A stretch of DNA of 64,000 bases from Actinacidiphila sp. DG2A-62 (GCF_035825295.1 NZ_JAYMGI010000002.1:3539001-3603000); one strand, 5' to 3'; counted from the stretch's first letter, positions 26,382 through 35,834 are shown. A program made the numbers and translations. The notes: generated from the letters alone by a model not told the origin.

Positions 26382-27786
26382 TCATGAAGCGGGTCGCGGC
26401 GCGGCCGGCGACGCGGCGCTCGCGGCGGTCGGCGGCGCGGGCGGGCGCGGCGCGGGCAGCGGCCGGGCCGGCCGCAGGAACCCGCTGACCAGCACCCGCA
26501 GCAGCGTCCTGGGCAGCATCAGCGCCTGCGGCGGGTCCAGCAGTCCGGCGACCCGCATGAGCGCCGCGGTGACCTGGGAGTCCAGCGACGCGGCACGCTG
26601 CAGGCGGGCGGTGTACGCGTTCAGCAGCCGCACCTTGCGGGTGCGCGGGCCCGGGACCTGCGGGTAGGCGAGGTCGCTGCCGGCCGCCATCTCCCACGGC
26701 GTGTCCACCACCGCGGCCACGTCCCGCAGGAAGCGCATCCCCGACGGCCGCCCCGGCGCGGCCAGGTGCTCGCGCAGCGTCAGTGCCTCCAGCGCCGCCA
26801 CGCTCATCCCCTGTCCGTAGACCGGGTTGAAGCTGCACACCGCGTCGCCCATCACCAGCAGCCCGCCGGGGAAGGCCGGCAGCCGCTCGTAGCGCCGCCG
26901 CACGCTGGCCGGGAAGGTGAACCTCACCGGGTCGTCCAGCGGCTCCGCGTCGCGCAGCGCCCGCGCGATGTCGGGCACGGCGAGCGAGTGCAGGAACGCC
27001 TCGAACCCCTCGGGGTCGGTCGGCGGGTGGTCCCCCAGCATGCCGTTGAGGGTCAGGATGTACGTGTCGGGGCCGACCGGTGCGAAGAACGCGCCGCGGT
27101 GGTGCTCGGCGAACGGGATCACGTTGATCGCCGGGGCGCCGCGCGGCATCCGGTAGTGCCGGGTGGCGTAGGCCAGCCCTATGCGTATGCGCTCTTCCTC
27201 GGGGCGCTCGTAGCCCAGCGCCTCCAGCCAGGCCGGGGTGCGCGAGCCGCGGCCGGTGGCGTCCACCACCAGGTCCGCCTCCAGCGTGCGGACCTCCGGC
27301 CCGCCGGCCCCGCCGGCGGGCGGACCTTCACCCCGGTGACGCGGGTGCCGTCCGCGGTGGCGGTCGGCTCCAGGATGTCGTGCTCCTCCAGGAAGACCAC
27401 GTTCGCCCGCGCGGCCACCCTCGCGCGCAAGTGCGCCTCCAGCACCGGGCGGCGCGAGGCGACGCTCAGCAGGCCGGTGTCCGCCAGACGCACCCGGCGG
27501 TTGGTGAAGTACCAGTGGATCTCGCCGATGTCGTAGGTCGGCACACCGGTACGGCTCAGCTCGTCGGTGATCCCCGGGAACAGCTCCTCCATGATCATGT
27601 GCCCGCGGGCCAGCAGGCCGTGCGCGTGCACGTTGTGCGGAGCGCCGGTGCGCGGCTCGCGCACGCCCAGCAGCCTGTCCCTGTCGACGACGACGACTTC
27701 CTGATAGGAATCGGCGAGCACGCGGGCCGCGAGCGTCCCCGCGATGCTCCCCCCAGAACGATGGCGCGGTGCTTGCTCTCAGTCAT
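26382..27786 (-). CDS. FAD-dependent monooxygenase, split by two single-base deletions
   Basis: Three consecutive minus-strand frames together encode one flavoprotein of about 468 residues. The start [13 protein letters not shown] at 27786 is followed, after restoring one G in the run at 27749-27754, by the dinucleotide fold [20 protein letters not shown]. Restoring one base between 27296 and 27311 rejoins VKVRPPAG to [20 protein letters not shown]. The DG-type motif [10 protein letters not shown] and the flavin motif [20 protein letters not shown] are intact. The family contains group A-type hydroxylases and related reductases. It is divergent from the F420:NADP-reductase-like gene and leads toward the epoxide hydrolase. 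Because both lesions are in G/C runs and the rest is perfectly coding, sequence error is likelier than decay. Confidence 0.75.
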
Positions 27787-27966
27787 GGCCTCAGTCTCGG
27801 ATCGGGCAGATGGCTCAAACCTCTCCCTGCTTGCGCCGTCCGGCGCCCGGAAGGGGCGGTTTCGCGTCACTGTGCGCGGACGCGGTGTTACGTTCGTAGG
27901 GAAGCTGCCGCGCCGGGGTCGGCCTTCACCCACCCACTCCACTTCCATCGGGAGCAGAGGATCATC

Positions 27967-28647
27967 ATGAAGATCGCAGTCGTGGGCACGGGATTCGCCG
28001 GCCGGACACTCGCGGGGGGCCTCGCCGAGCTGGGGCACCAGGTCGTCATCGGCACGCGTGACGTGGCCCAGACGCTGGCCAGGACCAAGCCCGACGTGAT
28101 GGGGAACGTCGCCTATCCGGTCTGGGCGCAGACGCACGGACACATCGGCCTGGCCCCCTTCGCGGAGGCCGCCGAGGGCGCCGACTTCTTCGTCAACGCG
28201 ACCTCCGGCGCGCACTCCGTGGAGGCGCTGACCGCCGCGGGAGCGCGGAACCTGGCGGGCAAGGTGTTGCTGGACGTCTCCAATCCGCTGGACTTCCAGA
28301 ACGGTTTTCCGCCGAACCTGTTCGTCAAGGACACCGACTCGCTCGGCGAGCAGATCCAGCGCGCCTTCCCCGAGGCCCGCGTGGTCAAGTCGCTCAACAC
28401 CATGGTCGGCAACCTCTTCGTGACGCCGAAGGCGGTGGCCGACGGCGACACGACGGTCTGGGTCTCCGGGGACGACGCGGAGGCCAAGCGGACCGTCACC
28501 GAGCTGCTGACGCAGTTCGGCTGGAGCGACGTCATCGACCTCGGCGGCATCGCGACCGCGCGCGCCACCGAGATGATGGTGCAGGTCAGGCTGTTGACGA
28601 TGACCAGCATCGGCACGCCGATGTTCAACTTCAAGATCGCGCGCTGA
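27967..28647 (+). CDS. NADPH-dependent F420 reductase-like protein
   Basis: The ATG at 27967 follows AGAGGA and gives 226 residues. It begins with a Rossmann motif MKIAVVGTGFAGRTLAGGLA, ending the second strand with VVIGTRD, which is typical of the F420:NADP oxidoreductase (Fno-like) family binding NADPH. Further blocks are GADFFVNATSGAHSVEAL, LLDVSNPLDF and VVKSLNTMVGNLFVTP. Such enzymes exchange hydride between NADPH and F420, and some homologues act on other substrates. It is divergent from the FAD monooxygenase and close to three LLM genes that would need reduced F420. Confidence 0.82.
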   Translation: MKIAVVGTGFAGRTLAGGLAELGHQVVIGTRDVAQTLARTKPDVMGNVAYPVWAQTHGHIGLAPFAEAAEGADFFVNATSGAHSVEALTAAGARNLAGKVLLDVSNPLDFQNGFPPNLFVKDTDSLGEQIQRAFPEARVVKSLNTMVGNLFVTPKAVADGDTTVWVSGDDAEAKRTVTELLTQFGWSDVIDLGGIATARATEMMVQVRLLTMTSIGTPMFNFKIAR

Positions 28648-28663
28648 GCCGTCCGACGGAGCA

Positions 28664-28704
28664 GGCGGTGCTGCGGAGCCCCCGTCAGAATCCGCAGCAC
28701 CGCC
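28664..28704. terminator. Bidirectional hairpin between convergent genes
   Basis: GGCGGTGCTGCGGA and TCCGCAGCACCGCC form a perfect 14-bp stem with a 13-base loop. It lies 17 bases past the reductase stop and 79 bases from the end of the third LLM gene on the opposite strand. Confidence 0.7.
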
Positions 28705-28782
28705 GCATCGGCGGGCGGAAGGGAAACGCCCGCGCCCTGGGTATGGCCTCATGGTCGGGGTCGACATCCGGCCGGCGTCCGG

Positions 28783-29748
28783 TCAGTCCACGGCCAGCTC
28801 GTGGAGCGCGGGCACCACGTCGTCGGCGATGGCCCGCAGGTGCCGCTCGTAGTCGTCGAACGCGCCGATCCGCAGCACGATCTGCCGGGCGCCGGCGTCG
28901 ACGTACCGCCTGAGCCAGTCCACGAACGCCGAGGTCGAGCCGCCGAAGTAGAGCTGGAATCCGGACATCGTGTCGACCGGCAGGTTGTTGTAGCGGTGGG
29001 TGTAGTCCTCCAGGCCCGCCCGCGCCTGGTCGCGGTCGTCGTTGATGTTGACGGTGGTGTACAGGCACCTCGTCAGCGACTGCGGGTCCCGCCCGGCCTC
29101 GTGCAGCAGGGTGTCGATGGCCAGGCGGTTGGCGGCGTACTCCTCGGGCGTGACGCGGATCGGCATCCAGCCGTCGTAGTGCCGGGCGATCCGCCGGGCA
29201 GCGCGCGGCTTGCCGTTGCCCGACAGCCACAGCGCCGGGCCGCCCTTCTGCAGCGGCAGCGGCTGGTCCCGCAGCGGGCGCAGGTCGTAGTACTTGCCGA
29301 CCAGGTCGCCGTCCTCCTCGTTCCAGGCGATCTGCCAGCCGGCGACCATCTCGTCCATCCGCTCCAGGCGTTCGCCGAACGTCATCACCTCGGCGTCCAA
29401 CTCCGCCTTGACCGGCAGCGGGAACCCCGCGCCCAGGCCCATCCGCAGGCGTCCGCCGCTGAGTTGGTCCAGCGTGACGATGACGTGGGCGAGCGCGACC
29501 GGGTTGCGCGGCGGCACGATCAGCGCGCCGGTTCCGATGGTGACGCGCTCGGTCATCGTGGCGACCGCCGCCAGCAGCGTCATCGGCTCCAGCCGGTGCC
29601 GGGCGACGTACGCGTCGCCGGCGTAGACCGCGTCGAAGCCCAACTCCTCGATCTGGCGGGCGATCTTGAGCAGCGGGCTCGCGTCGGCCGCGCCCAGGAT
29701 GGCCACTTCGCGCGTGGGCAGGGCGACGCCGACCTTGACCCCAGACAT
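28783..29748 (-). CDS. LLM-class F420-type oxidoreductase (third of three)
   Basis: The ATG at 29748 gives 321 residues; GGAGGTAGAG lies directly upstream. The luciferase-like fold is seen in LLKIARQIEELGFDAVYAGD, ERVTIGTGALIVPPRNPVAL, VTLDQLSGGRLRMGLGAGFP and VDWLRRYVDAGARQIVLRIG. The family uses F420 or FMN for hydride transfer; the substrate cannot be read. It is a monocistronic gene with its own upstream region. Confidence 0.83.
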   Translation of the reverse strand: MSGVKVGVALPTREVAILGAADASPLLKIARQIEELGFDAVYAGDAYVARHRLEPMTLLAAVATMTERVTIGTGALIVPPRNPVALAHVIVTLDQLSGGRLRMGLGAGFPLPVKAELDAEVMTFGERLERMDEMVAGWQIAWNEEDGDLVGKYYDLRPLRDQPLPLQKGGPALWLSGNGKPRAARRIARHYDGWMPIRVTPEEYAANRLAIDTLLHEAGRDPQSLTRCLYTTVNINDDRDQARAGLEDYTHRYNNLPVDTMSGFQLYFGGSTSAFVDWLRRYVDAGARQIVLRIGAFDDYERHLRAIADDVVPALHELAVD

Positions 29749-30051
29749 CTCTACCTCCATCGACGTGGCGGTTCGGCGCAGGGCCGCACGCGGGTCCGCG
29801 CCAGCGCGGCTTGATCCCGACGGCAGCAAGGCCGTTTTTCAGCCATCTGTCAGCCTCTCCATTCCATCGTCGCCTCGCCCTCCGGCGCCAACCTCTTCTG
29901 AATTGCCCTGGAATGCCGGAAAACGGAGGCACCCAGTCCAGAAGCGCCAGGGCCTGCGGCATCGCACACCGGGCGGGCCCTCACTCCATCCGGTCACTCT
30001 GAGCAACTGTCACCCCACCCGCACCTGGCACCTCCCGAGCCTCCTGGGTGC
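29749..30051. other. Upstream region of the third LLM gene
   Basis: About 300 bases between the LLM start and a tandem repeat array. It contains no convincing gene. The patch at about 29830-29880 is AT-richer and probably holds the LLM promoter on the minus strand, but no clear elements were found. Confidence 0.4.
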
Positions 30052-30052
30052 G

Positions 30053-30186
30053 TGCCGAGCACCTCCCGGCACGGGCGGCGCGCCGAACGCCTCCCGGCGC
30101 GGGCCGAGTCGGGGCGAGCGCCTCCCGGCCCGGGCCGAGTCGGGGCGAGCGCCTCCCGGGCCAGGCCGAGTCGGGGCGAGCGCGCG
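30053..30186. repeat. 31-bp tandem repeats
   Basis: A 31-bp unit containing GCCTCCCGG and GCCGAGTCGGGG starts at 30115, 30146 and 30177 and in degenerate form before that, giving three to four copies. It lies between the third LLM gene and the glycoside hydrolase control region. Confidence 0.75.
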
Positions 30187-30274
30187 CCGCGGCGGTCCCT
30201 CCGCCGGGGCGACGTCCCCCGAACCACCCCTCCTTGACGCTGGACGCGGGCGTGGCAGACCCTTGGGGGGCAGT

Positions 30275-30292
30275 TATGGGAGCGCTCCCATA
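30275..30292. promoter_or_regulatory. Perfect CebR/CelR-type operator
   Basis: The 18-base palindrome TATGGGAGCGCTCCCATA contains the exact 14-bp box TGGGAGCGCTCCCA known for the cellobiose-responsive LacI-family repressors CebR of Streptomyces and CelR of Thermobifida. It lies 59 bases before the start of the secreted glycoside hydrolase, which predicts induction by cello-oligosaccharides. Confidence 0.85.
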
Positions 30293-30351
30293 CACGACCA
30301 CCCGGCCGCCCTCCCCACAGGACCCCGGGCAACGGCAACAAGGAGATCCCG

Positions 30352-32288
30352 ATGCTCAATCCCCCCACACCCTCGGCCAGACGGCTGCGCCGCGCGGCGA
30401 CCGCGGTGCTCGCCGTACCGGCCGCGCTGCTGCTCGCCGGGCTGCCGGCGGCCGCGGCGGCGCCCGCCGGCACCGCACCGCAGGCCACCGCCGGCGCGGC
30501 GACCGTGAGCGTGGACGCCGGCACCGCGACCGCGACCGTGCCCTCGACCGCGATCGGCCTGAACGCCTCGACGTACGACAGCAAGCTGACGGACGCTTCG
30601 GTGCCGGGCCTGGTCAAGGACGCCGGGGTCGGCGTGATGCGCTTCCCGGGCGGCACGCAGTCCGACACGTACGACTGGAAGACCAACACCGATGTGATCG
30701 GCGGCTGGAACCAGGCCACCGACTTCGACCACTTCATGACGATGGTGGGCCAGGCCGGCAGCACTCCGATGATCACCGTCGACTACGGCACCGGCGACAC
30801 GGTCGGCAGGACCCGCTCCCCCAGGAGACCGGGGCGCAGGTCGCCGCCGACTGGGTGCGGTACGCCAACGTCACCCACGGCGACAAGGTGACGTACTGGG
30901 AGATCGGCAACGAGGTGTACGGCAACGGCACCTACGGCGCGTACTGGGAGCCGGACGAGCACTGCGGCGCCGTCCCGCCCGCCACCTCCCAGCCCACCAC
31001 CTGCGGGCCCGAGGTGTACGCGACGAACGCCGCGCAGTACATCACCGCGATGAAGGCCGTGGACCCGACCATCAAGGTGGGCGTCGTCCTGACCGCGCCC
31101 GGCAGCTGGCCCGACGGCCAGACCGCGCCCGGCAGTCCGCAACCGTGGAACCAGACGGTCTTGAGCACCCTCAAGAGCCTGGGTGTCACGCCCGACTTCG
31201 CCGACGTCCACTGGTACCCGCAGAACCCCAGCACCGTCACCCCGCCCGGCCCGACCGACGCCGGGCTGCTCGGCGACACGGCGCAGATCCCGGACATCAC
31301 GTCCGGGCTGCGCGCGCAGTTCAGCCAGTACGCGGGCGCCGACCTGCCGGTCATGATCACCGAGACGAACTCGGTGTCGTCCAACCCCGGCAAGCAGACC
31401 GTCGGCCAGGTCAACGCCCTGTTCCTGCTGCAGAACTACGCGAGCTGGATCGGCAGCGGCGTGGCCAACGTCGACTGGTGGCAGCTGCACAACGGCATCG
31501 TCACCAGCGGCGACAACGGCTCCGACCTGTACGGGACGGCCGCGTACGGGGACTACGGCGTCCTCGCCGACGGCTCCTGCGGCACGGCGGGCGGCCAGCA
31601 GGTGTGCGAGCCCACGGCCGATACGCCCTTCCCCGCGTACTACGGCCTGAAGCTGGCCGGCGCGTTCCTGCGGCCGGGTGACACCGTCGTGAAGGCGACG
31701 TCCAGCCAGCCGCTGCTCCAGTCCTACGCGGTGAAGTCCGCCGACGGCTCGGTCAAGGTCCTGCTCGTCAACGACGACCCGGGCACGTCGTACACCGTGA
31801 GCCTGGGCTACGCCGGGTTCACGCCCGCGTCCGGCGCCCCGGTCACCTCCGTGCTGGAGCCGCCCGGCAGCGGGATCAGCACGGCGGCGCGCGGGACGGC
31901 CACCACGCAGACGCTGGCGCCGTACAGCGCCGCGCTGGTCACGGTGAAGGCCGCCGGCAGCACGCCCACGGGCGCCTGCAAGGTCGTCTACAAGGCGAAC
32001 GACTGGGGCACCGGCTTCACCGCGAACGTCGACCTCACCAACACCGGCGCCACCCCGGTGTCCGGCTGGACCCTGGCCTTCGCCTGGCCCGGCAACCAGA
32101 GGATCACGGGCGGCTGGAGCGCGGCCTGGACCCAGACCGGCAACCAGGTGACCGCGACCAACCTCTCCTGGAACGCCACGCTCCAGCCCGGCGCCACCGC
32201 GAACCTCGGCTTCCAGGCCACGTACACCGGCGCCAACCCCCCGCCCACGGCCTTCACCCTGAACGGCGCCACCTGCACCACCGGCTGA
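30352..32288 (+). CDS. Secreted clan GH-A-like glycoside hydrolase with C-terminal CBM2, one frameshift
   Basis: The ATG at 30352 follows AAGGAG. A signal peptide of about 38 residues ends near AAAAAPA. The catalytic part shows GLNASTYDSKLTDASVPGLV, VGVMRFPGGTQSDTYDWKT, the acid/base-type motif YWEIGNEVYG and a nucleophile-type Glu in VMITETNSVSSN, as in arabinofuranosidase/GH79-like enzymes. The last 105 residues, from CKVVYKANDWGTGFTANVDL, form a CBM2 cellulose-binding module with the paired terminal Cys. The frame changes near 30805-30822; one added base gives a smooth reading TGDTVGRDPLPQETGAQVAA and a total of 645 residues. The CebR box upstream agrees with a plant-polymer role. The exact GH family needs a search. 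Confidence 0.75.
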
Positions 32289-32341
32289 ACCGGCGCCCGC
32301 GCGCGGCGGGCGCGAGCACGCGTCGTCCGCGACGGAACGAG

Positions 32342-32370
32342 CCCCAGGTCACCCGCGAGGTGACCTGGGG
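32342..32370. terminator. Hairpin terminator after the glycoside hydrolase
   Basis: CCCCAGGTCACC and GGTGACCTGGGG form a perfect 12-bp stem with a five-base loop, 54 bases past the hydrolase stop. It faces the end of the HD-domain gene and may serve both strands. Confidence 0.75.
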
Positions 32371-32403
32371 TTCGCCGCCGCGCCCCAGCGCCTGGGTCCG
32401 GGC

Positions 32404-33072
32404 CTATTCGGCGGGGGCGTCCAGCGGGTTGGAGGCGACCCTGCCGGCCAGGCCCGCTCGCACCGCCACGTCGGCCGAACTGCCGGGTTTGCGCGTCGCC
32501 TGGTCCTGGAAGCACGCGAGGAACTGCCGCGCGAGGTCCAGCCGGGGGTAACGCTCCAGCAGCTCGGCCCGGAACGCCCCCGGATAGTCCTCCGCGTCCG
32601 TGCCGACGATCTCGGTGACGGTGGCGCGGGCCAGCAGGTGACCCTCCGGGTCCTCGGAGACGTCCACCTCGCGCCACATGTGCCGGATGATCACCTGCGA
32701 CAGGCGCTCCCGGCGCTCCGCCGGCCACCCCGCGCCGGCCGCGAAGACCTGGGCGACGTGGCCCGCGGCCTCCTCGAACGCCACGGTGTGGCTGTCGAAC
32801 TGCGGCACCAGCCCGAGGTCGTGGAACAGCGCGGCGACGTAGAGCAGCTCCGCGTCGAACGCGATGCCCTCCGCCGTACCGCGGGCAGCCGCCCAGAGGT
32901 AGACGCGCAGCGAGTGGTTGAGCAGCGCCGGGGACAGATAGGCCGATGCCACCTCCAGCGCGGCGACCGCGTCCGCGCCGTCCGGCACGGGAAGGGCGCC
33001 GAGTGACACGTGCCGCGTCACGCGGCCGCGCGACCCGTGCTGCGTCCCGCGGCCGAGTGACCCGTGGTTCAC
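32404..33072 (-). CDS. HD-domain phosphohydrolase-like protein
   Basis: The 222-residue product has the HD pattern: His in LNHSLRVYLWAAA, the HD pair in LLYVAALFHDLGLVPQ, and further metal-ligand candidates in IIRHMWREV. Cyanamide-hydratase-like HD proteins look similar. The GTG at 33072 overlaps the TGA of the upstream oxidoreductase (GTGA), which supports this start and translational coupling. The first 25 residues are three imperfect 9-residue repeats of HGSxGRxT type, encoded by 27-bp repeats at about 33001-33080, so a later start (33021 or 33009) is also possible. The substrate is unknown. Confidence 0.75.
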   Translation of the reverse strand: MNHGSLGRGTQHGSRGRVTRHVSLGALPVPDGADAVAALEVASAYLSPALLNHSLRVYLWAAARGTAEGIAFDAELLYVAALFHDLGLVPQFDSHTVAFEEAAGHVAQVFAAGAGWPAERRERLSQVIIRHMWREVDVSEDPEGHLLARATVTEIVGTDAEDYPGAFRAELLERYPRLDLARQFLACFQDQATRKPGSSADVAVRAGLAGRVASNPLDAPAE

Positions 33073-34013
33073 CGCGCGGCCGCGTGCGTAGTGTCGGCGG
33101 GCGTGACGCGGATGATCGTCCTGCCGCGGCTGCGCCGGCCGGGCGCGAAGACCGCTGGGACATCGGCGAGCGCGCGCACCTCGCCGACGATCGGCGCGAG
33201 CCGGCCGTCCCTCACCCGCTGTACGAGATCGGCGAGGCGGGCCCGGTCGGGTTCGACGACGAAGAAGACCGCGCGTCCCCCTTCGGGGATGACCGTGGGC
33301 GGCGCCGTGATGGTGACGAGAGTGCCTCCGGGGCGTACCAGCGCGGCCGAGCGGTCGAGGATCTCACCGCCGATCGCGTCGAACACCACGTCGGCCTCCC
33401 CGATGTCCTCCAGCCGGTCCGACTCCAGGTCCAGGAACGTCTCGGAGCCCAGGCCGACAGCGGTGTCCCGGTCGGCGGCGCGGCCGGTGGCGACCACCCG
33501 CGCTCCCGCCTCGCGGGCGAGCTGCACCGCGAGCGAGCCGACGCTTCCGGCGGCGCCGTGGATCACGACCGTCTGGCCCGCGGCGAGGCGTCCGTGGTCG
33601 AACAGGCCCTGCCAGGCGGTCAGCCCCGAGATCGGCAGCGCGGCGGCCACCGTGTGGTCGACGTCGGCGGGAAGCGGGGCCAGGTTGCGGGCCTCCACCG
33701 CGGTGTACTCGGCCAGCGCCCCGTCGCGTGCCCAGTCGGCCAGGCCGAAGACGCGCTGGCCCACGGTCAGGCCCGTCGTGCCGTATCCCAGTCCCGCGAC
33801 GACCCCCGACAGCTCGTGTCCGGGCACGCTCGGCGTCCGGTCACGCCCGGCCCGGTCGGTCCACGTCCCGGGCCAGTCGAGTTCCCCGCGGGTGAAGCCC
33901 GCGGCGTGCACCCGCACGACCACGTCGTTCTCGGCCGCGTGCGGGTAGGGCAGCTCCGACAGGGCGAGGCCGCCGGCGCCGGCCTGCCGGTCCTGGACAG
34001 TGATGGCTTGCAT
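33069..34013 (-). CDS. Zinc-independent alcohol dehydrogenase / quinone oxidoreductase family protein
   Basis: The ATG at 34013 follows GAAGGAAG and gives 314 residues. It has the MDR fold: an N-terminal GroES-like part with VRVHAAGFTRGELDWPG and PSVPGHELSGVVAGLG, and a nucleotide-binding part with VVIHGAAGSVGSLAVQLARE. The Cys zinc ligands are absent, as in quinone reductases. The end GGRAVFFVVEPDRARLADLV matches NADP-dependent oxidoreductases that reduce quinones or enones. It is translationally coupled to the HD-domain gene. Confidence 0.85.
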   Translation of the reverse strand: MQAITVQDRQAGAGGLALSELPYPHAAENDVVVRVHAAGFTRGELDWPGTWTDRAGRDRTPSVPGHELSGVVAGLGYGTTGLTVGQRVFGLADWARDGALAEYTAVEARNLAPLPADVDHTVAAALPISGLTAWQGLFDHGRLAAGQTVVIHGAAGSVGSLAVQLAREAGARVVATGRAADRDTAVGLGSETFLDLESDRLEDIGEADVVFDAIGGEILDRSAALVRPGGTLVTITAPPTVIPEGGRAVFFVVEPDRARLADLVQRVRDGRLAPIVGEVRALADVPAVFAPGRRSRGRTIIRVTPADTTHAAAR

Positions 34014-34408
34014 GAGTCTTCCTTCGTGGACTGGGCCGCAGTGATCGAGCACACCGATGCCCGCTGCGGGCGGACAGGGCTCCTGCCCCGGCATGATTCG
34101 ACCGTATGACCCGACCAGCCCGTCCGCGTGGACCACTTCCCAGGCAAAACATTGGGCCATTTGCCGCGGAGTCGGCGCCACGACCGCACAGTGCGCGTGC
34201 TCCGCTTCGGCGAGGATCGCCGCGCGAGCCCGGCCGGCCCGCGCCGCCAGGGAGGCGGACCGGTCATGCGTCTGATCGAGGCTGAGGAGATGGGACCGCG
34301 CCCGTGGGTTCCCCCGTGCGGAATGGACAGCGGCGACCCGCATCCGTCCGCCTTCGTCGAGGCGCCCACCGGGGGCTGAGACTTCGAGCGGGGCCATACG
34401 GTTCGGTC
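34014..34408. other. Intergenic region, no convincing gene
   Basis: These 395 bases separate the divergent oxidoreductase and SMI1-like genes. Open frames exist on both strands, but none has a ribosome site together with a recognisable product. Promoters for both neighbours should be here; none could be defined with confidence. Confidence 0.4.
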
Positions 34409-35055
34409 GTGGGTACTGACAACGTCGTGGACGGGCGGGCCATCGGCGACTTCACCGCGGCCTGGCGCCGCGTGGAGAACTGGCTGCGAGCCCACGCGCC
34501 GGAGGACTTCGCCGCGCTGCGGGGGCCCGCTTCCGCGCGGGACATCGCCGCGGTCACCGAGGCCTTCCCTCCGCACCCCTTCCTCGTCGCGCTGCTGTCC
34601 GCCCACGATGGCAGCGAATGGACGTCCGGCGCTGAACTGCTGCCGAGGTTCGGGCTGCTGCCCGCCGCTCGGATAGCCGACTGGCGCGCCGCAGGCGCCG
34701 GGGGCCCCGAAGCCGAGTGGTGGGTCCCGTTCGCCGCCACCTCTACCGGCGAGTACCTGGTGGTCGACCACCGTCAGGGGCCGGGCTACGGAGCGGTGCT
34801 GCGGTTCGACTCCGAGTCCGGCGCCCCGTCGAGGGTACGCACGGCTACGGCGAGGCGTCCTCGTCCCCGGCGGACCTTCCTCCCATCCCCACGTCATGGC
34901 TGCCTTTCGCAGTCTCGCGGGAGGGCGCAGAACTCCTGCTGTGCCAGGAGCAGGGGGAGTCGTACGGCGCGGTCCTGGCCTGGGACCCGGTCGCGCGGGA
35001 CTACCGGACGGTCCAGCCCGACCTGGCCGCCCTGTGCGAGCGCGTGGGGAGGTAG
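34409..35055 (+). CDS. SMI1/KNR4-like protein with a single-base frameshift
   Basis: From the GTG at 34409 the frame reads FTAAWRRVENWLRAHAPEDF, then FPPHPFLVALLSAHDGSEWT and WVPFAATSTGEYLVVDHRQG, the SMI1/KNR4 pattern. At the C run 34824-34827 the frame is lost, and the adjacent frame continues HGYGEASSSPADLPPIPTSW, LPFAVSREGAELLLCQEQGE and ends DLAALCERVGR. Adding one C restores a 215-residue protein. SMI1-like proteins often serve as immunity proteins or protein-protein adaptors. No toxin gene adjoins it. Error in the read is likelier than decay. Confidence 0.6.
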
Positions 35056-35110
35056 GCGGGCGGGCTCGGATTCCCGCCGGCGGCTCCCCGGCAGCCGCGG
35101 TGCTCCGCGG

Positions 35111-35146
35111 CCGGGCTCCGCCACCGTGGTCGACGGCGGAGCCCGG
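35111..35146. terminator. Hairpin terminator after the SMI1-like gene
   Basis: CCGGGCTCCGCC and GGCGGAGCCCGG form a perfect 12-bp stem with a 12-base loop, 55 bases past the SMI1-like stop codon. The minus-strand gene at 35159 ends just beyond it. Confidence 0.7.
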
Positions 35147-35158
35147 CGCGTCAGCGGA

Positions 35159-35629
35159 TCATGAAATGGTGCGGTGATCGTCCGGGTCGCAACCGGCCAG
35201 CTCAGGGATGTCGATGGAGAACGGATCGTTGTCCTGGAGCCTCAGCGCGTCGACGAATCCCGACAGCGAGCTGCCTGCGTTCTGGTTCTGTTGGCCCGGC
35301 ATGGACGCGCGACCGCAGACCTCCGTCCACAGGGGGATGCCGAACCGCTCGTCCGAGTAGATGTGCCAGCCGTCCGACTGATCGATGGCGCACGGCGTGG
35401 CTGCCGGGTACCTCTTGACGTTCATCTCCAACGTCGGCGTGTACCTCCAGATGACGCAGCCCGTGGTGTCCTCCGGGTACTTGGAGTCGCAGCGCACCTC
35501 CTGCGAGAAGTTGAACCCGATGGGCGCTCTCTGAGCCTTGGGCGAGACGCCGCTCCGCACGAAAGCCGTCCGCGCTCCGGGCTCAGCCGGGCGAACGGTC
35601 GAGAGCGTCGGGCGCCGTCGCCGGACCAC
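35159..35629 (-). pseudogene. Remnant of a Cys-containing protein beside the island edge
   Basis: The frame has 156 residues, but only the last 120 look like protein: FNFSQEVRCDSKYPEDTTG, CVIWRYTPTLEMNVKRYPAA and GWHIYSDERFGIPLW. The RCD...GCV...P spacing recalls secreted NucA/NucB-type nucleases of actinobacteria, but the match is weak. No ribosome site or plausible start is seen; the N-terminal 35 residues are low-complexity Arg/Pro. It may be the 3' end of a gene cut during rearrangement near the tRNA attachment site. Function is unassigned. Confidence 0.4.
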
Positions 35630-35797
35630 CGCGCCGGGAGCCCAGGACCGAACTTCTGCGGCGCGCAGCAGGCGCGCCCCGGGAGCAGCTCCATGTCCTT
35701 CGCCTGTCCGAATGCGCTCCCCTCGCGCTCCCCTTGGCCTCCGCGAGCGTCACTTGCCGCGCGGGAGAACCGGCCCGGCGCGGAGAAAAAGCAAAAA

Positions 35798-35826
35798 CCC
35801 CAGGTCAGCGACTGTCTGACCTGGGG
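35798..35826 (-). terminator. Intrinsic terminator of the original tRNA-Thr gene
   Basis: CCCCAGGTCAG and CTGACCTGGGG form a perfect 11-bp stem with a seven-base loop. Read on the minus strand it is followed by TTTTTGCTTTTT, a classical U-tract. It lies just downstream of the tRNA-Thr 3' fragment, where the intact gene's terminator would be, so this side is chromosomal. Confidence 0.8.
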
Positions 35827-35834
35827 CTTCTCGG

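Noticed and set aside
34128..34379. Plus-strand frame of 83 codons upstream of the SMI1-like gene
   Set aside because: It has no ribosome site or recognisable product and lies in the divergent control region.
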